This document shows positions 1 through 6,837 of a DNA stretch of 14,383 bases, piece after piece. This DNA comes from Gammaproteobacteria bacterium (GTDB lineage Bacteria > Pseudomonadota > Gammaproteobacteria > Chromatiales > Chromatiaceae): assembly GCA_013041975.1 (NCBI GenBank), contig JABDQZ010000177.1:1-14383 (forward strand). Reading direction: 5' to 3'. The stretch's first letter is position 1. Every line of letters begins with the position of its first letter. The notes under the pieces were generated by a model. The model made no database searches and had not been told where the DNA came from. It saw only the letters and a program-made list of their open reading frames with translations. The position numbers were made by a program, and so were the translations under genes.

Positions 1-843
1 GGTATAGGCTGTGCGTTTGCGTGGCTGCAGCTGAATCAGTATATCAATTTTGCCACCCGTGGCATTTTTAAAATCCTGCTTTACGCTGACCTGTTCAAAA
101 TAACCACTGTCAGAGAGTGAGCGGTGCGTTTTTGACGAGGTTGTCGCATCATAATAGTCCCCGGGTTTGATGCTGATGTAACGCTCCAGCAAAAGTGGGT
201 CATAGGTATTTTGCTCTACATTTACGGTGCCGATGCGATAGCGCGGGCCCGAGTCATATTCCAGTGTTATAAAAGCCCGGTTGGTTTTAGTATTCACCTG
301 CAGGCGGGTCTGGTTGAACCTGCCATCGAAATAGCCTCTTTCCTCAGCAAGTGATACGAAGCGGTCTTTCAGTTTTTCATATTCACCGTGATGCAATTGT
401 TGCTGAGAGAGTGCTTTGGCCCGTTGTTGAACTTTAGTGAACTCGGTGTCCTGACGAGCATCACCTTGAATCAGGATATTGACTGATTCAATCAGAACAG
501 GCTCACCAGGTTGAATATTAAATTTTGCCTGCCAGCAGTTGTTATTAAAGCTCAGGTCTTTTTCAATTTTTAAATGGTAATAGCCCAGTGCCCGTGCAGC
601 CTGGTCAAGGAGAGTCGGAGAACGTCTGAATAGCTGCCTGATACGCCAGGCAGGTGCATCACAGGGTTCGGATGCCAGTGGCAGCGAAGTGATCATGTTC
701 TTTTGTAACGCACTTTCGACGCCGGTAATTTCGAGTACAGGCTTGCCCTCTGCAATCAGAGGCGGTGAAGTCAATGTAAAACATAGCCAGAATGGCAGAG
801 TAAACCGCATCAGTTGGCTGGTGTTAGATTTTGACTTGTTCAT
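1..843 (-). CDS. tamA: TamA, outer-membrane translocation and assembly module (partial, C-terminal barrel off the left edge)
   Basis: The reverse strand from ATG at 843 reads openly to the window edge, giving 281 residues. An N-terminal signal peptide of about 32 residues (hydrophobic stretch ending PPLIA) is followed by three POTRA-like repeats. The first has the TamA-type 'LDQAARALGYYH' element, the second contains 'LAEERGYFDG', and the third has 'YDSGPRYRIGTVNV' followed by 'SLSDSGYFEQVSV'. These are typical of TamA, an Omp85-family outer-membrane protein that works with TamB in inserting autotransporters and in envelope biogenesis. About half of the usual length (near 580 residues) is present; the beta-barrel lies beyond position 1, and tamB would be expected downstream of it. 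No strong Shine-Dalgarno precedes the ATG; an in-frame GTG at 855 is an alternative start. Family assignment is confident; TamA is favoured over BamA because of the three-POTRA count and N-terminal sequence. Confidence 0.9.
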   Translation of the reverse strand, partial: MNKSKSNTSQLMRFTLPFWLCFTLTSPPLIAEGKPVLEITGVESALQKNMITSLPLASEPCDAPAWRIRQLFRRSPTLLDQAARALGYYHLKIEKDLSFNNNCWQAKFNIQPGEPVLIESVNILIQGDARQDTEFTKVQQRAKALSQQQLHHGEYEKLKDRFVSLAEERGYFDGRFNQTRLQVNTKTNRAFITLEYDSGPRYRIGTVNVEQNTYDPLLLERYISIKPGDYYDATTSSKTHRSLSDSGYFEQVSVKQDFKNATGGKIDILIQLQPRKRTAYT

Positions 844-884
844 ATACTGTGTCACTTGCGTATCGCGAGAGAATAGCAGATTCT

Positions 885-912
885 ATTATCGAACGGGCTG
901 TTACCAGAGCAA
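885..912 (-). promoter_or_regulatory. possible sigma70 promoter for tamA
   Basis: On the reverse strand TTGCTC (912-907) is separated by 16 nt from GATAAT (890-885), about 40 nt upstream of the tamA start. This fits a -35/-10 pair reasonably well, but only by eye. The divergent gap 844-973 must also hold the promoter of the plus-strand retropepsin-like gene, for which I see no convincing pair. Confidence 0.3.
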
Positions 913-973
913 CATTAGCGGTTGTATGGGTATTGCCTAAATTTTCATTATCCAACTGTTGGTATGATTTGTC

Positions 974-1492
974 ATGGTTATGCATAAACGTTTATTTAAA
1001 CCAGTAACAGCCCTGTGTCTGGTGTTTTTTCTGTTTTTCCAGGCGCATGCACAACAAACTGCTCCTGTGGTTGCTGGTTGGGTTGAATACGCAAAGGTTT
1101 TTCCGAATAACATTCTTATAAAAGCAAAGCTGGATACAGGTGCAAAAACAACCTCTATCAATGCCGAAAATATGCAATTTTATGAAATTGATAATAAACA
1201 GCACGTACGTTTCCGTCTAATTAATTTCGATAATGATGCGGGATTATTTGATTACCCGGTAATACGCACAGCAAAAATCAAGCGCCATTTTGGAAACCAG
1301 CAAAAACGCCCGGTGATTCAAATGACTCTGTGTCTGGGAAACAGAAAGCAAACGGTCGAAGTGACTCTTGTCGATCGAACAGGATTTAATTATCAGCTGC
1401 TTCTGGGAAGAAATTTTTTAAAGAATAATATTCTGGTGAATTCAGCAAAGACCTATTTATTAAAAGATGGTTGCTCTAGTTTGGTAGACTAG
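974..1492 (+). CDS. exported retropepsin-like aspartic protease family protein (RimB/COG4067, 'ATP-dependent zinc protease' PF05618)
   Basis: 172 residues. A signal peptide (basic start, then a Leu/Phe-rich core, ending AHA near residue 26) predicts export to the periplasm. The mature part carries 'KLDTGAKTTSINA', the D-T-G-A active-site signature of retropepsin-like folds, and near the end 'LLLGRNFL', a second hallmark of PF05618. The family is often labelled a zinc protease, but the visible motif is that of an aspartic protease; a single D-T-G would require dimerisation for activity. Known relatives sit beside ATP-grasp ligases (RimK type) and inactive transglutaminase/7TM proteins, and such a 7TM gene lies immediately downstream in opposite orientation. 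The two genes share the palindrome CTAG as overlapping stop codons. The start could be the ATG at 974 or the Met two codons later; neither has a strong ribosome-binding site. Confidence 0.85.
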   Translation: MVMHKRLFKPVTALCLVFFLFFQAHAQQTAPVVAGWVEYAKVFPNNILIKAKLDTGAKTTSINAENMQFYEIDNKQHVRFRLINFDNDAGLFDYPVIRTAKIKRHFGNQQKRPVIQMTLCLGNRKQTVEVTLVDRTGFNYQLLLGRNFLKNNILVNSAKTYLLKDGCSSLVD

Positions 1493-3135
1493 TCCGGTGT
1501 CGGTGATTTTGAACGCTTGATGTCCGGTTCTTTCATCCATTTAAGCCAACTCATATCAGCTAAATACTTGTAGTTATAATGTCCAATGGCAATGATGAGT
1601 GCAATTGTAAAGATATGTAATTCGGGATAAACCAATAGCCAGTGTCCAATATCTGTTTGTAATAGAACTAGCAGAGAAGAAAGGGCGGCAACGATAGTCC
1701 AGGAAAGTCTCATAGCTACAATACGCAGCCCACGCTCATCCAACGTGGAATAAATATTGTCAACGAGAGTGGTCAGAATTACGATTGGAAGCAGTATCAG
1801 GCCGCTTTGCTCTATCGGTGACATATACCCTATAAAAGATGCGACAAAGGTCATGATGATGGCTACCAGCGTGAAAATAATGCTGAGCCTTGGCGCGCGA
1901 TTTAATTTTATTTTCGGTAAGGCAACACTGCTGCCAATAACACCCAGTATCGTGATTAAAGAAAAGGCAATGACGGCGGTTAGCCAGTCGACGAAAACAG
2001 CGGCAAGCGCAAGTAGCGTGGGTGAAAAAGTTCCGAATGTTCTTACTCCAACGATATGGCGTAGTATGACAGTGAGCAAAACACCGAATGGTAAGAGTAA
2101 GAGTAGTGTCAGTTCTTCCCTGACCGTTGCCGGGAGTCGGGTGAGATCCATAATTTGCAGGGGACTTGAATTGTCAGAAATAAACATTCCATGCTGGGGT
2201 GCGGAATAATGAATCATCCAGTCTGCAGATTTTAGTTGTAATTTTTCTACGTCTACAATGTTGTTATTGCCTTTGGCGAATGGAATATATTCTGGTGGCA
2301 GGTAGTCGAAATATCCGTTTGCAATATCAAAAGAATGCCATTTATTCTCAAAAAAGACTTCTATCCAGTAAACTGAGTGAGGATTTTCAGAGGGATCTGA
2401 CAAAGAGATGCCGTTAACCAGCCGAGAAGGCAAGTGTGCCGCTCTAAATAATGTAATGGCAGCCAGATTGCTACCGAGTTTACTCGCATGACCGGTCTGA
2501 AGAATTTCGATCACATCCTGAGATCCATTTTTCCTGATAATTATCTTTTCACTGAGATGCTCGAAAATGGTTTTAACGGTATCAATCGTGTCAGTGTTTT
2601 TCTGTTGGATTTTTAAGTCATCAATAAGTGTGTTGATAAAAGGGCTGTCAGATGGAAACCTGTGACTGCTAGCAAGCCATTTAGAGCGATTATTTTCTGT
2701 CAACTTATATGTTGCAGCATTTGTTAGAGGAAGACTGCTGAAGTGAATCTGGTAGTTGATTTCAACTGTAAGATTTCCCTCTCTGGTTGATATGAAAACA
2801 GCTTCACGAGCATTAATATCCTTTCTGGTACGCTGCATTCGCAATCCAGGATGTAGCATGGTCATCCCATAAAGTCGGGCGTGACGGGTGTCCCAGGGAG
2901 AGGATATTCGAATTTTACCTCCAGCCTCAGGAGAATAAAAATTAGCAGCCAGAGATACAGACCAAATTCGGTCACCGGCAGGAAATTTATCTTCGGAGTT
3001 TAAATAAAGACGGGCAGTTGTGGCCACAAGCCCCAACACTATTAGAATTACAATGAGCCTGAAATGATGAGGCTTTTCTTCCTTTGGTTTTACGGTGTCT
3101 CCTTGTGCATCATCCATTAGAGTCTGGGTTTTCAA
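1489..3135 (-). CDS. inactive transglutaminase fused to seven-transmembrane domain
   Basis: 548 residues. One membrane helix (about residues 25-44) anchors an extracytoplasmic transglutaminase-like domain. In it 'LFRAAHLPSRLVNGI' and 'HSVYWIEVFFENKWHSFD' match the family's His and Asp strands, but the catalytic Cys position is not filled, consistent with the inactive class (PF14400). From about residue 340 a multi-helix membrane domain follows, with the signature 'GVRTFGTFSPTLLALA' of the 7TM_transglut family (PF14402). In known genomes this protein is encoded with an ATP-grasp peptide ligase and a retropepsin-like protein and is proposed to take part in peptide tagging or modification at the envelope; the substrate is unknown. 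The chosen start is TTG at 3135, which has AAAGG six nt upstream; ATG at 3117 is the alternative. Either way it overlaps the upstream PsiE-like gene, suggesting coupled translation. Confidence 0.88.
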   Translation of the reverse strand: MKTQTLMDDAQGDTVKPKEEKPHHFRLIVILIVLGLVATTARLYLNSEDKFPAGDRIWSVSLAANFYSPEAGGKIRISSPWDTRHARLYGMTMLHPGLRMQRTRKDINAREAVFISTREGNLTVEINYQIHFSSLPLTNAATYKLTENNRSKWLASSHRFPSDSPFINTLIDDLKIQQKNTDTIDTVKTIFEHLSEKIIIRKNGSQDVIEILQTGHASKLGSNLAAITLFRAAHLPSRLVNGISLSDPSENPHSVYWIEVFFENKWHSFDIANGYFDYLPPEYIPFAKGNNNIVDVEKLQLKSADWMIHYSAPQHGMFISDNSSPLQIMDLTRLPATVREELTLLLLLPFGVLLTVILRHIVGVRTFGTFSPTLLALAAVFVDWLTAVIAFSLITILGVIGSSVALPKIKLNRAPRLSIIFTLVAIIMTFVASFIGYMSPIEQSGLILLPIVILTTLVDNIYSTLDERGLRIVAMRLSWTIVAALSSLLVLLQTDIGHWLLVYPELHIFTIALIIAIGHYNYKYLADMSWLKWMKEPDIKRSKSPTPD

Positions 3136-3538
3136 GGTTTACCTTTTTATCCGCAATCATCCAGGCAATGCGTAAACCACCGATTACAAGTAATAAGGCT
3201 GTGATTGATAACAGCATGGTTTCTGTGGCCTTGTTTTCAAATAGCATGATCATGATTTCTCTTAGAACAAATACTAGCCCTGCATCAAGTATAAACATCA
3301 CTTTCAATGTATCTGATTCAAAATAACTGACAAGTGAGCGGGATAACTCAATCAAAATAAACAAAGACAACACATCAGAAATCATTTTCTGATAACTGCC
3401 AGTGATTTCAGCTGTCTGGATAATATCGATAAAGTTAATGACGAGTTTTAAAGCACCAATGGCAATACCAATAGTTAAGAACGCCAGGATAATGCCAAAA
3501 ACAATACTGGTTACTTTTTTGAAATACTTTTCATACAC
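3110..3538 (-). CDS. PsiE-like small integral membrane protein
   Basis: 142 residues with four hydrophobic segments (about 12-35, 55-70, 80-100 and 107-128), matching the phosphate-starvation-inducible PsiE family (PF06146) in length, topology and the acidic/aromatic loop 'LSRSLVSYFESDTLK'. PsiE was named for phosphate-starvation induction in E. coli, but its molecular role is unknown. The start is GTG at 3538, with GGCGGA about 8 nt upstream; no better ATG exists near it. Its TGA lies inside the next gene's beginning (26-nt overlap with the TTG start, 8-nt with the ATG), so the two are almost certainly co-transcribed. That places a PsiE-like protein in the same operon as the inactive transglutaminase/7TM protein. 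Whether the family member responds to phosphate here cannot be told; I see no Pho box. Confidence 0.75.
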   Translation of the reverse strand: MYEKYFKKVTSIVFGIILAFLTIGIAIGALKLVINFIDIIQTAEITGSYQKMISDVLSLFILIELSRSLVSYFESDTLKVMFILDAGLVFVLREIMIMLFENKATETMLLSITALLLVIGGLRIAWMIADKKVNLENPDSNG

Positions 3539-3677
3539 AGCTTTTTCCGCCTGAAAATTTATAAGAATTAATCACTTGTTATTTGATTTAAGGGCAATTG
3601 TCACTTTTTTCTCATTAAGTGTTAATTCTTTTTCCCGAGAAAGCTTCATGACGAGATATTTGAAAAATATTCTATTG

Positions 3678-4046
3678 TTATAAATTGAGTTCCAACTGCT
3701 TGATCAAATCAGCTATGTGAGATTTTGTTTCTTCACCAAAATCCAGAAAATGAAAACCGATCAAGTAGCTTCCATCAACAACAGCCTTGGCGTGTACAAT
3801 TGAGCCAGAGATTTGCATATCGACCGTTTGATCGTGGTTTGGTAACAATATCTCTATGATTTCACCATTGACCAGGTTTAAACCGGATTCCAGTAATCCC
3901 ATGACCGAAGAGGCGGGTAACATAAGGTTGATGCCTTCTTCTGAAATGTCGAAAGTTTCAGAAATAACAGCCTCTCCATTGTTGCCAATAACACCTACTT
4001 CTATATCGCATCGGTAACGTTCAATCTGTCTTCGTAACTCTCTCAT
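3678..4046 (-). CDS. PilZ domain protein, probable cyclic-di-GMP receptor
   Basis: 122 residues, essentially a single PilZ domain. The N-terminal arginine motif RxxxR is present at residues 6-10 (RQIER), followed at 33-38 by DISEEG, matching the [D/N]xSxxG motif. Both c-di-GMP-binding motifs are therefore intact. The rest alternates beta strands and ends in a helix ('SHIADLIKQLELNL'). No membrane segment is seen, so the protein is cytosolic. Proteins of this type transmit c-di-GMP levels to motility, adhesion or exopolysaccharide machinery; the target cannot be read from the neighbours. It precedes the PsiE-like gene by about 140 nt and may have its own transcript. The GGDEF-EAL protein at the right end of the window shows that the cell makes or degrades the ligand. 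Confidence 0.85.
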   Translation of the reverse strand: MRELRRQIERYRCDIEVGVIGNNGEAVISETFDISEEGINLMLPASSVMGLLESGLNLVNGEIIEILLPNHDQTVDMQISGSIVHAKAVVDGSYLIGFHFLDFGEETKSHIADLIKQLELNL

Positions 4047-4190
4047 TTAACAAAATACCTCGGCTCATATTATCCTGAGATTCCTTATCAGAAATAAAGG
4101 AGCAAAAAATTTTCACCCTAAAATGGTTTTCCATGCGGCATGAATCCGTAAATAGAGCGAAGTAAAAGCTATTTTGTTGAATTTAACAAA

Positions 4191-4775
4191 TCAGTTTTTA
4201 GCTTTCTCGCCCCATATTTCTTGCAAACGCTTGTCACGCCCACAATTATAACGATAGAACTTGTATCGTATAGGGTTGTTTTTATAATAATCTTGATGAT
4301 AACTCTCTTTACCTTTGATGGGATAAAATGTCGATGCATCCAGAATGGGTGTAATCACTGTCTTCCCGGGGAACTGGGAGACCACTTCCGATCTGGATTT
4401 TTCAGCGAGTTTTCTTTCCATTTCATTGGCTACAAAAATGGCACTCAGGTAACTATGTCCCTTATCGCAAAACTGCCCCTTAGCATCAAAGGGGTCGATA
4501 TTCACCCAATAATGATCCAATAACATGTCATAACTGATTTTTTGGGGATCATAAGTTATTTCAACAGCCTCATAATGACCGGCATGATTACCCTGGTAGG
4601 TTGGATTTTCCAATGTACCCCCGGTAAATCCCGAGATTACGTCTGTTACGCCTTCCAGTTTTTCAAAATCAGCCTCCATACACCAGAAACAGCCGCCAGC
4701 GAAAGTGGCCTTGTCTGCAACGGCATGATTTACAAAAAATAGAAAACTTGCGATCAAAATAGCTATGGATTTCAT
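4191..4775 (-). CDS. msrA: peptide-methionine (S)-S-oxide reductase, exported form
   Basis: 194 residues. MsrA reduces the S-epimer of methionine sulfoxide in proteins. The catalytic motif GCFWC lies at residues 28-32 (nucleophile Cys29), followed by the conserved acidic 'MEADFEK' segment, 'GHYEAVEITYDP' in mid-protein, a Cys in 'FCDKGHSYLSAIF' and a Cys near the C terminus ('RYNCGRDKR') that may act as recycling cysteines. A signal peptide of about 20 residues (ILIASFLFFVNHAVA) precedes the domain, so this copy should act in the periplasm, unlike cytosolic E. coli MsrA. The start ATG at 4775 has an excellent ribosome-binding site (AAGGAG, about 8 nt away). It is probably monocistronic: 144 nt separate it from the PilZ gene downstream and 157 nt from the NYN gene upstream. 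Confidence 0.95.
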   Translation of the reverse strand: MKSIAILIASFLFFVNHAVADKATFAGGCFWCMEADFEKLEGVTDVISGFTGGTLENPTYQGNHAGHYEAVEITYDPQKISYDMLLDHYWVNIDPFDAKGQFCDKGHSYLSAIFVANEMERKLAEKSRSEVVSQFPGKTVITPILDASTFYPIKGKESYHQDYYKNNPIRYKFYRYNCGRDKRLQEIWGEKAKN

Positions 4776-4807
4776 TTTTATGCTCCTTTTATTGAATACC
4801 TACAATA

Positions 4808-4838
4808 GACCTGAAATAACAGAGAATAATTTCAGGTC
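4808..4838. repeat. perfect 10-bp inverted repeat between msrA and the NYN gene
   Basis: GACCTGAAAT (4808-4817) is exactly complementary to ATTTCAGGTC (4829-4838) with an 11-nt spacer. It lies 33 nt upstream of the msrA start and about 95 nt after the NYN stop. No T tract follows on either strand, so it is not a classic intrinsic terminator; an operator in front of msrA or a hairpin protecting the arfB-NYN mRNA end are both possible. Confidence 0.5.
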
Positions 4839-4932
4839 CGCGGGCATTTAATATCATTTGCATGCAGCACCCGGAAACATAGCTTGCAGCCGGCAAAGGC
4901 AAGACATCCAAGATGTAAGGGGACAGATGAAA

Positions 4933-5403
4933 TTATAATAATAGATCATCTTCTATCGGGTGAAACCTGGATACTGACTGTACAAGGGAATGGGATGAGA
5001 GTGTGGGTACACCATAGGCTTCAGCGCGAATACCTTTGCTTTGGGCCTTTTGCATTAATAGATCAAAATCTCCATCACCAGATAGTAATATTATGACGTC
5101 AACCTCATTCATTGTATCCATAATATCAATGGTAATGCCGACATCCCAGTCACCTTTAGCCGAACCATCACTTCGCTGAATATAGGGTTTCAGCTTTACA
5201 TTAAACCCAATATGCTGAAGCGCAATCTGGAATTTTTGTTGAGCAGGGTCATTACGGTCAATAGCGTAAGCAGAAGCTGAGACGATTTCTCCATCATCGC
5301 TGATTTTTTGCCATAATTTGCGGTAGTTGAATTGTCTGCCATAGGCTTCTTTGGTGGTGTAGTAAATATTTTGTACATCCGCAAAAATGGCGATTTTATT
5401 CAT
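4933..5403 (-). CDS. NYN domain protein (LabA/DUF88 family, PIN-like putative RNase)
   Basis: 156 residues from ATG at 5403. The fold is that of NYN/PIN-like nucleases: 'IAIFADVQN' places the first metal-binding Asp at residue 9, 'KGDWDVGITIDIMD' supplies Asp85, Asp87 and Asp93, and 'LLSGDGDFDLLM' supplies Asp110, Asp112 and Asp114. All acidic positions expected for metal-dependent RNA cleavage are therefore present. The RNA target is unknown. The reading frame stays open upstream to about 5520, but that part lies inside arfB; the protein family begins at MNKIAIFAD, and a G-rich element (ACGGGG) lies just upstream of this ATG. The start overlaps the arfB stop in the sequence ATGAATAA, an 8-nt overlap that indicates co-translation with the ribosome-rescue factor. 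Confidence 0.88.
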   Translation of the reverse strand: MNKIAIFADVQNIYYTTKEAYGRQFNYRKLWQKISDDGEIVSASAYAIDRNDPAQQKFQIALQHIGFNVKLKPYIQRSDGSAKGDWDVGITIDIMDTMNEVDVIILLSGDGDFDLLMQKAQSKGIRAEAYGVPTLSSHSLVQSVSRFHPIEDDLLL

Positions 5404-5812
5404 GTGGAACTTTTCCCCGTAATAACTTGGTCTTCCCGCGTTTGGTTTTACTGTCCATGCGCCTGTTTTTCGAAGCTTTGCTAGGTTTGGTTGGGCGGCG
5501 TTTCTTTTGTACAACGGCAACGCTACGGATTAATGCCTGTAATCGAACCAGGGCATCTTCCCGATTCTTTTCCTGGGAGCGAAATTTCTGTGCCTTAATG
5601 ATGACAATGCCTTCTTTATTGATACGACTGTCTTTTATTTTTAGCAGGCGCTGCTTGTAAAAGTCAGGAAGAGAAGAAGCGGGAATGTCGAAACGAAGAT
5701 GAATTGCAGAAGAAACTTTATTGACATTTTGACCGCCGGGTCCTTGTGATCGGATAGCAGTAATCTCAATTTCGTGATCTGGTATATTGGTATTATTAGA
5801 AATAATCAGCAT
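5396..5812 (-). CDS. arfB: alternative ribosome-rescue factor ArfB, peptidyl-tRNA hydrolase (YaeJ)
   Basis: 138 residues, the usual length for ArfB (E. coli YaeJ is 140). The catalytic release-factor motif GGQ is at residues 26-28 in the context 'RSQGPGGQNVNKVSSA', preceded by 'IPDHEIEITAI', as in class I release-factor domain 3. The protein ends in a Lys/Arg-rich tail (about residues 101-138), which in known ArfB enters the empty mRNA channel of stalled ribosomes; this tail separates ArfB from truncated RF-like proteins. It hydrolyses peptidyl-tRNA on non-stop ribosomes independently of tmRNA. The ATG at 5812 lacks a clear Shine-Dalgarno, which fits low expression. Its stop overlaps the NYN-domain gene by 8 nt. 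Confidence 0.95.
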   Translation of the reverse strand: MLIISNNTNIPDHEIEITAIRSQGPGGQNVNKVSSAIHLRFDIPASSLPDFYKQRLLKIKDSRINKEGIVIIKAQKFRSQEKNREDALVRLQALIRSVAVVQKKRRPTKPSKASKNRRMDSKTKRGKTKLLRGKVPHE

Positions 5813-5900
5813 GAGGGGCTCAAATCATGTGCTTATGCTTGTTTTCTGCTCATAGCCAGCAGTAGCGAGCAAGTAAAACATTATTTCATTTTATAAAATA

Positions 5901-5926
5901 GAAAAAGCAATGTAAAAGACATTGCC
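5901..5926 (-). terminator. intrinsic terminator of the two small minus-strand genes
   Basis: On the reverse strand GCAATGT (5925-5919) pairs with ACATTGC (5913-5907) across a 5-nt loop, followed directly by TTTTTC. It lies about 40 nt after the stop of the 85-aa gene and before arfB, so it closes that transcription unit. The stem is short (7 bp, plus a possible G-U pair), so efficiency may be moderate. Confidence 0.65.
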
Positions 5927-5964
5927 TGGTCCTTGGCTAATCCTCAGTAATCTAAATCCAAGAA

Positions 5965-6222
5965 TTAATTTTCGCCAAGGTATTTGCCTTTCTCAAATAC
6001 AACATTAGGGAGGGGGGATGGTATTGGTTTCATTTCCACATACATAACATTTGCCAGTGGAATCATGACCATTTTATTTTCCAATTCGATCATCAATTGG
6101 CCAGAATTAAAAATTTCCTCGGCCAGTTTGCCTCTCATAACTTTAGTTCCCTGGCTTGGAAACGAAAAAGTTTGTTTTTTACCGTTAGTAAAGTGAACGA
6201 TCATAAAACTTTCAGAATTCAT
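5965..6222 (-). CDS. hypothetical protein, 85 aa, beta-rich
   Basis: I do not recognise a family. The protein is predicted soluble and dominated by short beta-type segments: 'FMIVHFTNGKKQTFSF', 'GQLMIELENKMVMIPL' and 'NVMYVEMKPI', with a Pro-rich stretch (PIPSPLPN) near the end. The pattern of a small domain with a Lys-Gly turn recalls small beta-barrel proteins, but that is a guess. The start ATG at 6222 has GAG at about 6 nt. The stop of the upstream 58-aa gene lies only 3 nt before this ATG, so the two form a tight operon, and a hairpin terminator follows. This supports a real gene even though the product is unnamed. Confidence 0.65.
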   Translation of the reverse strand: MNSESFMIVHFTNGKKQTFSFPSQGTKVMRGKLAEEIFNSGQLMIELENKMVMIPLANVMYVEMKPIPSPLPNVVFEKGKYLGEN

Positions 6223-6225
6223 TGT

Positions 6226-6402
6226 TTACTCTATCTTATTTATCTCAGCATCAATATTGGAAATGGATGATTCGATAAATTCATCGATGTCTGACTTTTT
6301 CAAAGTACCGATGAAACTGTGTTTTTCATATAAAAAATATCCCTTAAATTTAGACTTTAATACATCTTCTATAATCTTCAGGTACATAGCATTATCAATC
6401 AA
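6226..6402 (-). CDS. hypothetical small protein, 58 aa (TTG start)
   Basis: Below the usual 60-residue cutoff but convincingly coding. The preferred start is TTG at 6402, because GGAG lies exactly 8 nt upstream; an internal ATG at 6387 would give 53 residues. The predicted protein is charged and helical, with 'MYLKIIEDVLKSKFKGYFLY', 'FIGTLKKSDIDEFIESS' and a C terminus rich in Asp, Glu and Ile (ISNIDAEINKIE). There is no signal or membrane segment. It ends 3 nt before the ATG of the 85-aa gene, implying translational coupling. I know of no matching family. Two in-phase TAA codons lie upstream in the same frame (6544-6546 and 6436-6438), so it could also be the surviving 3' part of a longer decayed gene. 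Confidence 0.55.
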   Translation of the reverse strand: MIDNAMYLKIIEDVLKSKFKGYFLYEKHSFIGTLKKSDIDEFIESSISNIDAEINKIE

Positions 6403-6617
6403 TCCAGTTTCTCCATATTGTTGTCTTGAATTAAATTATCGAACAACTAAAACACCTGATTCTCGAAATACATAAAAGCTTTGTAGATAAAGATGTAATG
6501 AAATTAGCCAGTCGGTAACAGACGGGTTGGACATTTTCTGGTCTTATCTATTGCCAGAGACAGCAAGTCCAGTAGTTTTAGACATAGTGATATCCTCATT
6601 CCTTAATTGTTATAAAA

Positions 6618-6631
6618 GCCTTTGTAAAGGC
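6618..6631. repeat. palindrome, possible operator
   Basis: GCCTTT and AAAGGC flank a 2-nt centre (GT). It lies 33 nt upstream of the reverse-strand ATG at 6585 and its AGGA site, where an operator would be expected for the small minus-strand genes. The two-base centre makes a DNA-binding dimer site more likely than an RNA hairpin. No regulator is known. Confidence 0.3.
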
Positions 6632-6804
6632 AGTGAGGCTTAAACGTGTTACTTTAAAATATGAAAATCAGGACGAGGTAGATCAAGGAATAACTTCGTG
6701 ATGGCAAGCATAAATAGAGATGTGCACTTTCAAACACTATTGACTATAAAGATTGTTTAGAGAATAAGCAAATATATTTATAGCAATCTCAAAAAATGTA
6801 TTCC

Positions 6805-6837
6805 GCAAGTTTTTAATTTTTGAAAAATCGAACTTGC
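6805..6837. repeat. inverted repeat GCAAGTT / AACTTGC
   Basis: Seven-base arms at 6805-6811 and 6831-6837 are exact complements, and within the 19-nt spacer ATTTTT and AAAAAT can extend the pairing. No T run follows on either strand. It is 86 nt upstream of the 48-aa gene; it may be a regulatory hairpin or chance in AT-rich DNA. Confidence 0.3.

Noticed and set aside
937..1161. Reverse-strand frame in front of and within the retropepsin-like gene
   Set aside because: It overlaps a well supported plus-strand gene and shows no family similarity.
5404..5520. Longer N terminus of the NYN protein
   Set aside because: The frame is open through the end of arfB, but that stretch is out-of-phase arfB sequence; the family begins at the Met at 5403.
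5931..5980. CCTTGGC / GCCAAGG inverted repeat near the 3' end of the 85-aa gene
   Set aside because: The arms are about 36 nt apart and the right arm lies within the coding end; the compact hairpin at 5907-5925 is a better terminator.
6257..6475. 72-codon plus-strand frame
   Set aside because: It is the mirror of the 58-aa minus-strand gene and has no ribosome-binding site or protein-like composition.
6436..6546. Recoding of TAA as an amino acid in the 6585-6226 frame
   Set aside because: Known recoding in bacteria uses TGA (selenocysteine) or TAG (pyrrolysine); TAA is not known to be recoded this way, and ordinary decay or chance explains it.
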